Origin: Psychrosphaera algicola
GTDB lineage: Bacteria; Pseudomonadota; Gammaproteobacteria; Enterobacterales; Alteromonadaceae
DNA length: 64,000 bases
Direction: 5' to 3'
Assembly: GCF_028401425.1 (NCBI RefSeq)
Contig: NZ_JAQOMS010000002.1
Coordinates: 4,030,001 to 4,094,000 of the forward strand
Shown: one piece after another, positions 10,150 through 22,412 of the stretch
Numbering within the stretch: position 1 is the first letter of the stretch
Layout: each line of letters starts with the position of its first letter
Notes under the pieces: model-generated
Database searches by the model: none
Seen by the model: only the letters and a program-made list of their open reading frames with translations
Told to the model about the DNA's origin: nothing
Made by a program: the position numbers and the translations under genes

Positions 10150-13100
10150 ATGAATAATTTCAATAATAAAAATAGTAAACGAAATATGTTTATCAGCTTC
10201 CTGACTGCATCCGTATTATTCGGTTGTGGGGCGGAGAGCACTATAAATGTGAAAGAGCCGCCACCAAAGGCGCTTACCGGTAAGTTTGTCGACAGTCCAG
10301 TACAAGGTTTAACGTACAATTCGGATACTGTGGTCAATGGCACGACAAACGAAAATGGCGAATTTCCTTATTTCCGTGGAGAAATAATTACCTTCTCAAT
10401 TGGCGACTTTGTCTTTCCATCGGTGCCAGTTGCATCGGTGATGACGCCACTTAATTTGTTTAATGCTGATACTGCATTTAGTCAGCCGGTGGTGAATACT
10501 TTAAGGTTATTACAATCACTCGATACTGATGGCGATGCCAGTAATGGAATAACAATTAGCGAAGATGCTGCGGCAGCGGCAACAATGACACTTGCGCCGG
10601 ATCAAACGATTGAACAGTATTTCAATCGCCCAGCAGATGAATTTGCTGCGGATGTTGAAACTTGGTTACCAGCCGCTGGCGGTGCCGCAAGTTTAGTCAG
10701 TTATGATGTCGCTGTTGGCCATTTTGTCAGTTATTTAGAAACCGAATTTGGTACGTTATTTGGCAGTTCTTTTAACGTATCTGCGTTCACGGGTAGCGTA
10801 TTTAACCCAGCGATTGTTGGTCAAGCTGCGGTATTAGCAAATTACAATTTTACCCCAGCTGATGATACTGGCTTGACTGGTTCATATACCTATACAGCGT
10901 CGGATTCAACTGAAGTATCGGGAACCTACCATTTTGAGTTTGGCCGCCGAGTACTGACCTTAACCGCTGGCGATGAAGTGACATACTTGGTATCGCGTTC
11001 ATACAATACTGTTGATGACGTATACAGTTTATGTGTTGAATCAAAATCCGATAAAGGGTTGGCGTCGGTAGTTGCTGCTTGTGCAGAAAACGACGATGAC
11101 AAGTTAAACTTACTCACATTTAGCCAAGCCCAAGCAGACGCAGAATTGGTTGGTTTGTTAGAGCGAGAAGACGAAGTTGGTTTTGAACTGATAGAAGAAT
11201 TCAGCACTACAACCGCAGACTTTTTCACTTCTAGCTATCAATCGCTATCAAAAGAGTTAAGTGACAAACCCCTATATGTAAAAACGGGGGCAGCCCAGTG
11301 CTGGACTCTGACGCGGGGACATTAACGTTAGCTGGCGCACGTTTTTCAGTGGGCAATGCAGCAGAAGATTTACTTCGTCAAACTACCGAAAGCGATACAT
11401 TTAGTACCGGTATTTACAATATTAGCGAAGGTTTTACCTTGAGCTTTGATGTAATCGCCCATAATGGCGCTGGTTCGTTGTCTCTTTACGTTGATAACAA
11501 TACAACGGGTCAAGCCAACTCGGTTCATGGTGCGCCATCTAAGTTTTACGGTAAAGATATCAACGAGGATAACAACCCCGTTGGCCAAACTTTTACCTAC
11601 ACGTATGTCCCGGGACAAGATGTAGTTACTGGTACTGACCTGACGCACATTGATGCTCGAGGTGTTTTAGATACATCAATTACCAATTCATTTTTCCAAT
11701 TTAGAACGGATAGTGCGGGTAGTATTACCATCGACAATTTGAAAATTGATACGGTAGCGACTGCGGTTGACCCTTCAGATAACTTTATTCCACCGTCAAA
11801 AATTGTATTTGAAGACACTGTTGATTTTACAACAGCGACGACGGAAAGCTTATTTAGCCCAGCGTTTTTATCCACAAGTGGTGCAGCTAGTGAAACCGAT
11901 GATTTAGCATTATTTGTCCGAACTGGCGGCAATGTTGCCGTTGTTGATACAGGTATCGAGCTAAACGGTGGTCGCTTCACTATGGGTAATTATTTACCTT
12001 AGCACTGAAACCACAGCGGCTGATTTATTGGCAAGTGGTGTGCTTGATTTAAGCCGTCCATACCAAATTGTGATGGATATTGTGAGTGTCAGCGATGCCG
12101 AGGGGATAATACCTTTGAAGTGTATGTCGACAATAACACGAGCTCATCTGCAAATTCGATGCATGGCGAGACCTCACGAATTTTCAAATCTAATATTCTA
12201 GATTTAGCGGTTGGTGAACTGGTAATTCAGGTAACGATATTGGTACTGAAACGTCGTTTTTACAATTTAGAACCAGTAGTGACGGTATTGTCGTATTTAA
12301 CAATTTACGTATTGAATACATCGTTGAAGCACCTGCAATTAAGGTCGCTTTGCCTTATTCAGTAGACTTCACTACGACCACCACAGCAAGTTTGTTCACG
12401 CCAGAATTTGCCGCTGTTGATGGTGATGTTGGTCTAACTGGCGACGATGTTGCAATGTTCGAACGCACAGGCGGCAATGTAGATGTTGTAGACCAAGGTG
12501 TGCTGTTAGATGCAGGGCGATTCACAATCGGTGATACCAAACCAGAAGTGGAAACTACGGCCGACGATACCTCGACTCGGGGGTATTTGACCTGTCTCGA
12601 CCTTACAAAATTAAACTAAATGTGATTGCAGCTTCAAACTCTGTCGATGGAAAAACATTTCAAGTTTATGTCGATAACAATACTTCGAGCAGCAGTAAAT
12701 CGATTCACGGTGGTAGCTCTAAATTCTATCAAGTTGTGCCATCAGAGTTGTCCACTGGCGAGCTTGTCATTGAAGGCATGATTGCAACGTCACAGTCGTT
12801 TTTACAGTTTAGAACGGAAACAGGTGCGTCTATAGAGTTCAACAACTTGAGCATCGAATATGACGATCCAAATGTATTTTATGAAGAAAGTTTTCCGGTC
12901 AGCGACAGTGGTTTTATACCCCTGAATACCGTGCACAGGCGAGTGATGATACTAAAGGAATGTACACTAAAACGGGCGGTACGGCTGTAGTAACAACCGA
13001 AGGCACCCTCCTTTTGGATAGCGCACGCTTTACGATAGGTGACGTTGCTCAAGGTGTAAGTAGCACAAACGCAGCCGATGTTGTCACAACAGGTTCGTTT

Positions 13101-16100
13101 GACTTCAGCAAACCGTATAAAATCGTTATGGACGTATTAAGTGTGAGTGAGCCTGTCGCCGAAGATCAGGGCAACAGTTTCATCATTTATATGGACAATA
13201 ATACCAGTAGCAGTGGCAGTTCAATTCATGGTGGTAGTTCCAAGTTCTTTAGTGTCAAACTCGCTGAATTAACCCATGGAGAGTTGGAAGTTGAAGGCTT
13301 TATTGGAACACCAACGTCCTTCTTACAACTTCGCACTGAAAGCGGTGGTGTTGTTGAAATTGACAACTTGCGATTCGAATACATCCCAACAAATCTTATT
13401 GTTAGTGAAGATTTCAATACAACAATAGAAGAATTGTTTACGCCGGCTTATTTAGCACAACCGATTGATAATTCAATCGCGATGTACAACGTCACCGGCG
13501 GTGGCAGCGGGTTAACCATTACAGACGGTCAACTGACATTAGATAGTGCACGTTTTAGTATTGGCCACAGCACACCAGATGTTGAAACAACGGGTACGGA
13601 TGTTTTAACTACCGGTGTGTTTGATTTAAGTGTGCCTTATAAAATTATCATGGATATTGTGAGCGTCAGCGAACCTATCGAAACAGATCAGGGCAACAGC
13701 TTTATCGTTTATGTAGATAACAGTTCGAGTAGCAGCAGTAAGTCGATACATGGTGGAGCATCGAAATTCTATAGCCAAAAAATTGCTGAAATGGCAACGG
13801 GCCAACTTGAAATAGACGGCATGTTAGCGACTCAAAGCTCATTTTTACAATTACGCACGGAAAGCGGCGGTGTAGTAACAATCGACAATCTGCGTATTGA
13901 GTATTTAGAAGCGCCAGATACATCAGAAGTCGCGCCAAAAACGTTAGATTGCACAGAGCGTACAGACTTATATTTTTGTGACGACTTTACCTCTGGCACG
14001 CTGGATAACTGGGACATTAACGCGGCTGTTGGCAATTTAGATGGACCGGAAGGAAGCTTTGCTGTTGTTGATTTAGATGGCAACGCGGTAATGCAATATA
14101 CCGCAGGGAGTGTAGGGGGTGTTTTGGCAACCCTGAAGACGTCGGCAATGACGTCTGTTCCTGCAGCTGATTACTTTGTGGAAGCAAAGATCAGGCCGCG
14201 ACAAAATGGCACAACAGCCAACAAACAGTTGTTCTTGTTAGGTCGATATGTTGATGATCAAAACTGGTACGGAGGTGGCATTAACCTGCAAAATTCACCG
14301 TCTTCGACTCAAGCTGAAGTTGCAGTTAACCTAGCGGACGCATTAAGTCGTCCCGTCCAAGTAAAACAGCCGTTTTACTTAGGTGAGCGCGATGGAACAG
14401 ATGATGGTGTTTGGTATCGTGTTCGTTTTGAAATGGTCGCCGGTGATTTGAGTCTGTACATAAACGGTGAACTTAAAGGAAGCTTTAACGACACGAACTT
14501 AACAGCTCAAGGTCTTGCGGGTATTTTTACTTACAACCGCTCATTTGAACTAGATGACTTTATGATTGGTGATGTAGCCAATAAACCTATTCAGCTCACA
14601 ACCGATTATACGGAAGCGAGTTGGTCAGGTGCGGCTGGTGGCGTGCCGCTCGTGCTAAATGTGTCGGCATTGTTAGGGGATGGTGTTACAGCAGATAAAG
14701 TTACCGCCATCACGGCAGATGGTGATATCGCAACAGTATTTGTCTTAGGTTCGACTGTCACAATAAGTCCCGTAGCTGAAGGCACGACGACGGTAACATT
14801 AGTTTCTCATGCCGATGCGACGATTACCCAAACCCTAGAAATTGAAGTAGGTGCGTCTTTCATCGAATCGATGACGGATTACGGGAATATATCGACGAAA
14901 TTAAGCCCATTACCTGCTAGTTTCAGCCAACATGTTGACACAAATCTAGTGATTGAATTCGACACCGCGCCGACGTTGGGTACTGTAGGCCAAGTTCGTA
15001 TATTTGATTCGGCAACGGATGAATTGGTTGATGAATTGTTGTTAGCCGGAGACGTTAATACATTGGGGTTAACGTCTGATAAAACACGTGTTGTTAAATA
15101 TCATCCAATGCGGGTTGAAGGGAACAAGCTTGTCTTAACACCTAGTTCAGGCGCACTTGATTACAACAAAGAATACTATGTCGTGATCGGCAACGACGTG
15201 GCTAACGATACAACACTTAACGGCATAGATTTTGACGGATTAGGTAAAGAGGCGGGATGGACATTTTCAACACGTTCAACTCAACCTTCTGGTACCGAAT
15301 TAGTGGTTGATGACGACGGTGCAGCTGACTTTAGAACACTTCAAGGCGCGTTAGATTACGCCATGACGGATAAAGATACGCCGATGACAATTACCATCAA
15401 AGATGGTGTTTATAATGAAATGTTGTTTTTGAGAAACAAAAACAATCTTACTATTCAAGGTGAAAGCCGTGAAAATACGATTGTTCAGTATGACAACTTT
15501 GATGGCTTCAATGGTGGCTCAAGCGGCCGTCCAGTGTTCTTAGTTGAAAGTGCTGACATGTTAGTTCTTAATAACTTTACGCTGAAAAACACCCATATGC
15601 GTCAAGGCTCTGGTGACCAAGCGGAAACAATTTATTTCAATAGTAGTTATCGTTTGGTGGCTAACAACATGAACTTTATCAGTGAGCAAGATACCTTGTT
15701 GATGAAAGGTTATGCTTGGTTCTATAACTGTTTAGTTGCCGGTAATGTTGACTTCATCTGGGGTTATCCAGTAGCGACACTATTTGAAAACAGTGAAATT
15801 CGCACTATTGGTGATTCAAAAGATGCGCCGGCTGACAGTGGCGGTGATTACATTCTGCAAGCCCGTGTTGCAAATGTTGATGATCCGGGTTTTGTGTTCT
15901 TAAACAATACATTTACGAGTGGCCCATGGTCCTAAAGGTAACAACGTATTAGACGACTCAATCTACTTTGCGCGAAGTGCCGGTAAGACCGATGCGTTTG
16001 ATAATATTGTATTGATTAACAACCGATTGGGTGCCCATATAAGTACTAAAGGTTGGTACACAAATCCAATGCCAAATCCGTCTGATGCGTCAGCGGTTGC

Positions 16101-17857
16101 CGGTTGGCGAGAATACGGCAGCATGGACTTAGAAGGTAACTCGTTAGATATCTCTGGTCGTGAAGCAAACGTGGCATTTGAATTGTCTGCTCCAGAAGCG
16201 GCTCCATACTCAGATCGCGCCTCAGTATTTGCATCTTACAATGGCGGTGCAGGATGGGAACCAACACCACTTGACGCACCGGTTATAGCAGATGTTGTTG
16301 TTACTACGCCAGATGGTGATGGCGGATTTGGTGGTCACTTAATGGAAGTGACCGGTGGTGCTGGTGGTACTGTTGTCACGGTCGACAACGGTGTGGCGTT
16401 GCAAAACGCCCTTGCTTCGGCAAAATCTGCGGGCACTCCAGTAATTATCTATGTTGATGGTACGATTACTCCAGCCAATAGCGGTAACTTGACCGGTAAC
16501 ATTAATATTAAAGATCTTAGCAATGTATCAATTATTGGTGTCGCGAGTCGCGGAGAGTTCGCTGGTATCGGTATCTCAATGCGCCGGACGAGCAACGTTA
16601 TTATTCAAAACTTAAAAATTCATGATGTACCAGCTTCGTTTGGAGATGCGATTGGAATTGAAGGTGATGACAACGTTGCAACGGGGAATATCTGGGTTGA
16701 CCACAATGAGTTACATGGCAACTTAAACGTTGGGAAAGACGACTACGACGGGTTATTTGATACCAAAGCCGGGGCAACTCACGTGACGTTTTCTCACAAC
16801 TATGTTCACGACCATTACAAAAGCATGTTAAATGGCTCAAGTGATGACGACAGTGGCGAACGATTTATAACATACCGTCATAACTACTTTAATAATTTAG
16901 AGTCTCGTGTACCGCTGTTCAGATATGGTTTTGGTCATCTGTATAACAACGTATTTTCAAACATTAATTCAAGTGGCATTAACTCTCGAATGGGGGCTGA
17001 ATTGTTAATTGAAGCGAATGTATTTGAAAATGTGCAAAATCCAATTGTGTCGTTTTATTCAAGAGAAATTGGTTTTTGGAACGTCCGTGATAATGCGTTT
17101 ACTAACGTGACTTACACCACGCCAGATACAGGAGATGCGGTTTATTCTCCTGCGGATGGTTCAACATCGACCTATGAAGTTCCATACGACTACGATACCT
17201 ATTTATTGCCAGTCGCCGACGTCAAAGATTATGTGCTAGCGAATGTTGGCGTAGGAATTGTGGACCAGTCTGAATTAGACATTCCTGATGTTGCAGACCC
17301 AATCGTGGATGGTGGCAATGATGACCCAGTCGTTTATGCTGTGTTACCAATCACCGAAGATTTTGAAGTTGCTAGCGCAGACATTTTATTTAGCAATGCC
17401 TATAAAAACCTATCCGGTAGCGCCGGTTCAGGCACAGCGATGTATCATAAAGTGACGGGGACCGTGTCGGTTGCTGACGGTCAGTTAACGATAACTGGTG
17501 CTCGAGTGAGTATTGGCAATACAACACCTGAGCATCAATACAACTGCAGCAGATACTGAAACAACCGGTATTTTTGACTTAAGTAAGCCGTACCAAGTCA
17601 CCTTTACGGTGGCGAGTGTTGCTGACGATACCTCACGTAATTTCCAACTTTATGTTGATAACACAACATCAAGCAGTGGCAGTAGCATTCATGGTGGAAG
17701 CTCTAAGTTCTACTCTGTGGCCCTGAGTGACTTTGTGGCAGGCCAAACCTATACAATTGATGGATTAGTTGCTACATCAACTTCCTTCATTACATTGCGT
17801 TCTGAAGGCGGTGCGACCATCAGTTTAGAAGATATCTCCATTACCTATAAAGATTAG
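10150..17857 (+). CDS. Giant modular lipoprotein: six repeat modules, LamG-like, Ig-like, CE8 pectinesterase and PL1 pectate lyase (about eight frameshifts)
   Basis: About 2,570 residues. A lipobox (LFGCG) at about residue 26 predicts an outer-membrane lipoprotein. Domain order: an N-terminal domain with GKFVDSPVQGLTY; five tandem modules of about 160-170 residues (11195-13905); a LamG/concanavalin-like domain (13940-14575); a small Ig-like domain; an SbsA-type Ig-like domain (14880-15280); CE8 (about 15295-16250) with SEQDTLLMKG and GNVDFIWG carrying the catalytic Asps; PL1 (about 16320-17270) with IWVDHNELHG, YDGLFDTKAG, HDHYKSMLNG and SRVPLFRYGFGHLYNN; and a sixth module at the end. Breaks lie near 11290, 12000, 12110, 12230, 12590, 12925, 15925 and 17525, several in homopolymers. 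It would de-esterify pectin and cleave it on one polypeptide at the cell surface. A CE8/PL fusion is known in Pseudoalteromonas PelA; this module set is not familiar to me. Confidence 0.88.
11195..13905 (+). repeat. Five tandem copies of a roughly 165-residue protein module
   Basis: Approximate copies: 11195-11755, 11810-12335, 12350-12870, 12880-13390 and 13400-13905. Each has the order LFTPEF-like start, a GGRFTIGD-like strand, a VFDLSRPYKI-like strand, the signature YVDNNTSSSxxSIHGGSSKFY, then SFLQLRTESGG and IDNLRIEY. The most alike are copies 4 and 5. The pattern suggests a jelly-roll, carbohydrate-binding type fold, but that is inference. Confidence 0.85.
17330..17857 (+). repeat. Sixth copy of the module at the C-terminus
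   Basis: Carries the same marks as the five N-terminal copies: ARVSIGNTTP, IFDLSKPYQV, LYVDNTTSSSGSSIHGG, SFITLRSEGGA and LEDISITY. It is separated from the others by the LamG, Ig, CE8 and PL1 domains, so modules flank the catalytic part on both sides. A frameshift near 17525 splits it. Confidence 0.8.
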
Positions 17858-18185
17858 GTTGTGAAGTAAAGAAGTTGTAAAAGAAACTGGAAGTTGTTGT
17901 TGTGATAAAAAGGAGCGATAAGGATATCGCTCCTTTTTTTGCCTGCTCGAAAGTCTATGCAGCGAAGCATGAAGGGTTATTTTGTAAAACTTGATAAGTA
18001 GGATATCGATTATATACTTTGGTAAAAATATAAGGGGTCTTCAAACAGAGTATTTTTCTCTGGTTAAGATATCGAGCTATTAAAATCGAATGTAGTTTAT
18101 TTTTACATTACCGCTAAGTTTATTATGCAAAGAACTATCCCTTTTTAGCCGAGTTGGGCGTTAATCTAAACTCACAGAGGTAACG
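17858..18185. other. Intergenic region, terminator only
   Basis: Holds the terminator at 17907-17940; otherwise AT-rich sequence in which I see no gene or clear site apart from the ribosome-binding region (CAGAGGTAACG) of the next gene. Confidence 0.5.
17907..17940 (+). terminator. Intrinsic terminator of the receptor-lipoprotein unit
   Basis: A perfect 14-bp stem AAAAAGGAGCGATA (17907-17920) / TATCGCTCCTTTTT (17925-17938) with an AGGA loop and T-tract. It ends the transcription unit of the TonB receptor and the modular lipoprotein. Confidence 0.95.
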
Positions 18186-18476
18186 ATGACAAAACTCATA
18201 CTGACATTAATGGTTTTATTGTTTTCACAATATTCATTTTCAGCCTTAGCACCAAAATATCAAAACATGAAAAACTTTGATGTAATGATAAAATTTATCA
18301 AACAACATGAAAAAGTAATGTCGACGCTCAAAACCGTAGACTTTGAAAACTATAGCATCTATTTTGGCGCTGATTGCAAAGTTACCTTTGAAAGAAAAGA
18401 TATTCCAAAACCTTCTGGGTGGGCAGGTCCTGCCGATCCTCTCGTGTTCAAAGCATCGAGTTGTCGTTTGAACTGA
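18186..18476 (+). CDS. Small exported protein of unknown function
   Basis: 96 residues with a clear signal peptide (MTKLILTLMVLLFSQYSFSA). The mature part is small, has two Cys (ADCKVTF and SSCRLN) that could form one disulfide, and a KPSGWAGPADP loop. Good RBS (GAGGTAACG). I recognise no family. It stands alone between two terminators, so it is probably not part of the pectin unit. Confidence 0.6.
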   Translation: MTKLILTLMVLLFSQYSFSALAPKYQNMKNFDVMIKFIKQHEKVMSTLKTVDFENYSIYFGADCKVTFERKDIPKPSGWAGPADPLVFKASSCRLN

Positions 18477-18644
18477 TCATTAAATACAAACCATTGGGTT
18501 ACGACATTAACTCTCTAAAACATTAAATTAGTGTAAAGTAACCCATGTATCTCAATCGAACGGTTGCATGGGCCCTACATGTTCACCGATAATGACTAAA
18601 GATTAAGTATTTTCGATATATGAATGAAACAACGAGGTTTACTA

Positions 18645-18860
18645 ATGGCAAAGTTTGATGAAAGAGTAGAAGCGTTACTGGCAAAGCATCCCAGCTTATC
18701 GAAGGATGAAGCAATTAAAATAGTAACTGATAAAAACGAACGTAAAAAGAGTAGGAGAGAAGAGAGAAACAACAGAAAAAATGCAGAAATCGTAGCGGAA
18801 ACGACTGTTGAAAGTGAAGTCGAAGGTGATGTCGACGGCGATGTTGAAACGACAGAATAA
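18645..18860 (+). CDS. Small highly charged protein of unknown function
   Basis: I place the start at the second Met (MAKFDERVEALLAKHPSLSKDEAI), after CGAGGTTTACTA. The 71 residues have a helical N-terminal half resembling a small helix-turn unit, a very basic middle (RKKSRREERNNRKN) and an acidic tail (EVEGDVDGDVETTE). Function unknown; charge segregation suggests nucleic-acid or protein binding but nothing specific can be claimed. Confidence 0.5.
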   Translation: MAKFDERVEALLAKHPSLSKDEAIKIVTDKNERKKSRREERNNRKNAEIVAETTVESEVEGDVDGDVETTE

Positions 18861-18886
18861 CTATAGAGCAAAATATTATCCAAACT

Positions 18887-18908
18887 TGCACACCATTTAA
18901 GGTGTGCA
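18887..18908 (+). terminator. Hairpin after the small charged protein
   Basis: Perfect 8-bp stem TGCACACC (18887-18894) / GGTGTGCA (18901-18908) 27 bases after the stop. No T-tract follows, so termination is uncertain. Confidence 0.4.
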
Positions 18909-19054
18909 TTGAAAGCTTAAAGAACGGCATAAAAAATGGGGCTTAACCCAAATTCAAAGTCCTTGTCATTTTCCTAAACTTCCCTGTTCGTTGACATTTT
19001 ATTTCGAACTTTAAAATTCTCAGCACTTAGTTTGTGGCTCCAAATTTCATCCAA

Positions 19055-19080
19055 TAAAAAAGCCGCTATAAAAGCGGCCT
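19055..19080 (-). terminator. Intrinsic terminator of the second TonB receptor
   Basis: Read on the minus strand, a GCCGC/GCGGC stem with an AT loop is followed by a run of six Ts, 25 bases after the receptor stop codon. Confidence 0.85.
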
Positions 19081-19104
19081 TCTAAAGGGAGATCGTTTTG
19101 CGAG

Positions 19105-21843
19105 TTACATCACGTAACGTGCGCCAAAGAAGTACGTTGTACCCGTATGATTATACTCACGCATTAGGTCAAGAGTACCGTCACCCGTCGTATACAAACG
19201 TTCGTATTCGTCTGTTAAGTTCAACACTTCTAATGTAAACGTTAGGTTTTCATTGAAGTTGTAGAATGCAGAAACATCTACGTGTGTCGGTCCAGTTGTG
19301 CCATGTTCAAGGTTACCATTGCTGCCCGTGAAGTCAGTAATGTAGTCATCACGTTTGTTCATAGAAACACGTGCTCCGTAACTTTCTTGCTCATAGTACA
19401 AGGTAAAGTTGTAAGAGTTTTTAGACATACCCTCAATTAGCTCAGCATCAACAGACGTATAGTTCGCTAAGATACCTAGGCCATTAAATGGTGCTGGTAA
19501 AAACGATAAAGGCTGTTGGTATGCAATCTCAAAACCAGTGACTTCATTTGTGCCTTTGTTAAACGGGATACTATGAATATAAGGCGTTGTGAACGGATTT
19601 TGTGAAATTCCAGCTTCGTATTGGTCATCAGAATTAATAAAGTCGTAGTATGCTGGATCTACAAGTTTTTCTTCTGTTTTACTTTCAATAAAGCCATCAA
19701 GTTCTTTAGAAAAATACGTTGCTGCAATTAACGCTTCTTCAGCAAAATACCATTCAAAACCTAAGTCCATGTTGTTCGATGTAAATGGGTCAAGACCTGG
19801 GTTACCCGTACTTACTGTCCCGTTGATGTAGTCAAAACTTGGAGTTCTCAGGGTTTAGTGACCCTAGGCTAGGACGTGTCATCGACTGAGATAAGTTAAA
19901 GCGAACAACTAACTCATCTGTCGCATCTAGCGCTAAGTTTAATGCCGGTAAGAAGTTATTATAACTTTCTGAAATTGTAATAGTATCTACGCCTGCAGCT
20001 GTTGGTACATAACCAGTTGCCGTTGTTGTTGTTTCAACAAAACGACCACCAACATTAGCGCGTAAAATCATATCGCCAACTTCAAATTCAGAATTCGCTT
20101 CTACATAAGCTGCTGTCGTTTCTTCTTGAACTTGCCAGCTTGAACCAATTCGAACATCCCATTGAATGCCCGCACCATTATTCATGGTATCTAACAGTTG
20201 AGTCTGAATTTTCGAGAAATCAGCTACAATAAAGGCGTCTAAAGGACCATCAAATCCTTTACCAAAGTCTGAATATGGGAAAGGTGTACTAAAGCCATCC
20301 GCTGAGGCTTGATCGTCGAAGTTTTTAATTTCAGTCTCATAGTAGTCAATCACGCGGTCATTCATTGCGATACCCGAAACAATAGTGAAATCGTCCATTT
20401 CATAAGTTAGGTCGAGTTTCATCGTATCGTTTTCACGCAATGTATCGCCCGCTCTTAGACGACCGTCAGTCAGATTGTATTTACTATCGTCGTTTACGTC
20501 ATAACCAAAAGACGTTTTTGGCGCATTCGCGTTATCGCTAAAGTCGAAACTATACGTGTGTGAGTCTAAGCTTGTCATATTGTAACGATATTGCTCAGAA
20601 CGTGCGTCAGACTTAGCCGTACCAACCATTGCATTAAGTGTTAACGCATCTGAAATATTGTACTTACCAGATAACACATATTGGCTGAACTCAGTCGTTG
20701 ATAGCTGTTGTCTACTTTCAATTCTTGAATGAATACCTTCGTAAGTACCGGCAACGACTTGCTTGCCATTTTCATGCACTTTAATTGCTGTTGGTGTAAT
20801 TTGGTCAAATGTACTGCGGAATTGTTCAAAGAAGTTGTACATAGTACGTTCATTGTCTAACGTCGACTGTAAGGTATCAAACGTAATCTCGATGTCGTCA
20901 GTTGGACGCCATTGAATCGAACCGGTAATACCTAAACGGTCTTGAACATTACCAAAAAGTCAGGACGAGGCAGGCGTGGTGTCCAAAGACAGTTGACCGG
21001 ATGTGTTGCGTTGCCATCACCATCGGCACAGGCCGCAGGTGTTGCACCGGTCATGACTATATTGTCAGGGTCAACATATGAACGATTGCCATCTTTAACA
21101 GGAGTTGTCCAACGTACAGTACCGTAACCTTCTTGACGCACGGTTCGAGTTGATTGCGCTAGAGAGAATAATACGCCGACCGTATCGTCTGCAAAAGTAT
21201 TGCTGATCATAAAGGCTAAACGGGGGTCAGCTTCGCCCGTTACGTCGTTGTAACCCGCTTGGCCAGACGCCATAACTTTAAAACCAGGATTATCAAACGG
21301 TTTTGCTGAATATAGGTCTACAGTACCCGCTATACCGCCTTCTTCCATTCCGGCTGTTGGGGCCTTTTGAATGTCGATTCGATTAAATAATTCTGAAGCA
21401 AATACGTTGAAGTCAAACCCGCGACCGTTGTTTACACCGCCGCCGGAGTCCGTACCATCAGTACTAGACGGTACTTCCATTCCGTTTAAGGTAGTGCGAG
21501 TAAATGACGGGCTTAGGCCACGTAAAGTGATTGCACGGCCTTCACCACCTTCACGGGAAATTGCAACACCTGTTACACGCTGCAAAGACTCAGTAAGGTT
21601 TAAATCTGGGAATTTACCCAAATCTTCACTCATGATGGTTTCTTTAGAGTTTATTGTTTCGCGTTTCTCAAAAAGGGCGCGGGACAAAGAGCCTCTAAAG
21701 CCTTTAACTTCGATAACTTCGACGTCTGACTTGTTTGTTTCTGCATCTGACTCATCTGCGGCGATAGCAGTGAGTGAAGTTGTTAAGCCTCCTGCCAGTA
21801 TCATTGATGTCATTAACCTGTTGAGTTTGTAATTTGACTTCAC
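19105..21843 (-). CDS. TonB-dependent receptor, second pectin-locus copy (two frameshifts)
   Basis: Outer-membrane importer of about 910 residues. A signal peptide (TTSLTAIAA) precedes the TonB box VEVIEVKG; the plug has LGKFPDLNLTESLQRV, AITLRGLSPSFTRTTLNG and GGIAGTVDL, the hallmarks of the large Caulobacter-type receptor group used for sugars. The last strand ends TTYFFGARYVM. Breaks lie near 20955 (one T missing from a T run) and 19840 (T run); otherwise the frame is continuous. It is divergent from the GH28 gene, with operator site 2 128 bases upstream of its start. Confidence 0.9.
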
Positions 21844-21970
21844 GATGGTCTCCTCGTGTTTTTATAATTATTGTTAAGCTAAATTTCTAAATTGTTTGTG
21901 CTGTTTTTATACGCTTCATGTTTATTCTGATTTTAATGTATCTCCGGTTTCAATATTCTATTTTTGAAAA

Positions 21971-21984
21971 TGCCACCGGTGGCA
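21971..21984. promoter_or_regulatory. LacI-family operator (site 2)
   Basis: Perfect TGCCACCGGTGGCA palindrome, 128 bases before the receptor start on the minus strand. Confidence 0.88.
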
Positions 21985-22224
21985 CAAGATTCATTTAAGC
22001 TTAATTTTTTAGTGCTTGTCAATAGTCTAGTTTAAAAAATGTTCATATATTTTTTTGTTTGAAATTTAATGATTTATTGCATATTACGATCTAAGAAAAA
22101 TTAATGTAAATAAATATTTTTAATAAATACAATTGTTTAGGATGTTTTTTAGATAAAGGAAACTAAAATGTTTGAAAGTAGGGTTTGACACCATACCCCA
22201 TTTCTTGCCAATATTGACAGTTGT

Positions 22225-22238
22225 TGCCACCGGTGGCA
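22225..22238. promoter_or_regulatory. LacI-family operator (site 3)
   Basis: Perfect TGCCACCGGTGGCA palindrome, 175 bases before the GH28 start, which is the first gene of the GH28-uxaC-GH105 unit. Confidence 0.88.
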
Positions 22239-22412
22239 AAATAAATCAATGCACAGTGAGTAAATCGTTCAACAAATTGGCATGTATATGTTTGTAATTG
22301 CTCAATAATACATGACTAATTTAGGTTGCTCGGTAGGAAAATTTAAACAATACGGTTAGTTTAAATAATTATATAAAGCTCTCTTTTGTCTAATTTTAGG
22401 AGCATTTTTTGA

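Larger units (their letters stand above)
21844..22412. other. Divergent control region between TonB receptor and GH28 genes
   Basis: About 570 AT-rich bases without a gene. It holds two copies of the LacI-type operator, one near each promoter, 254 bases apart centre to centre. A looped repression complex is possible. Confidence 0.7.

Noticed and set aside
10150..17857. Programmed frameshifting in the modular lipoprotein
   Set aside because: The breaks differ in sequence and direction, and similar breaks occur in most other genes, so a shared error source is simpler.
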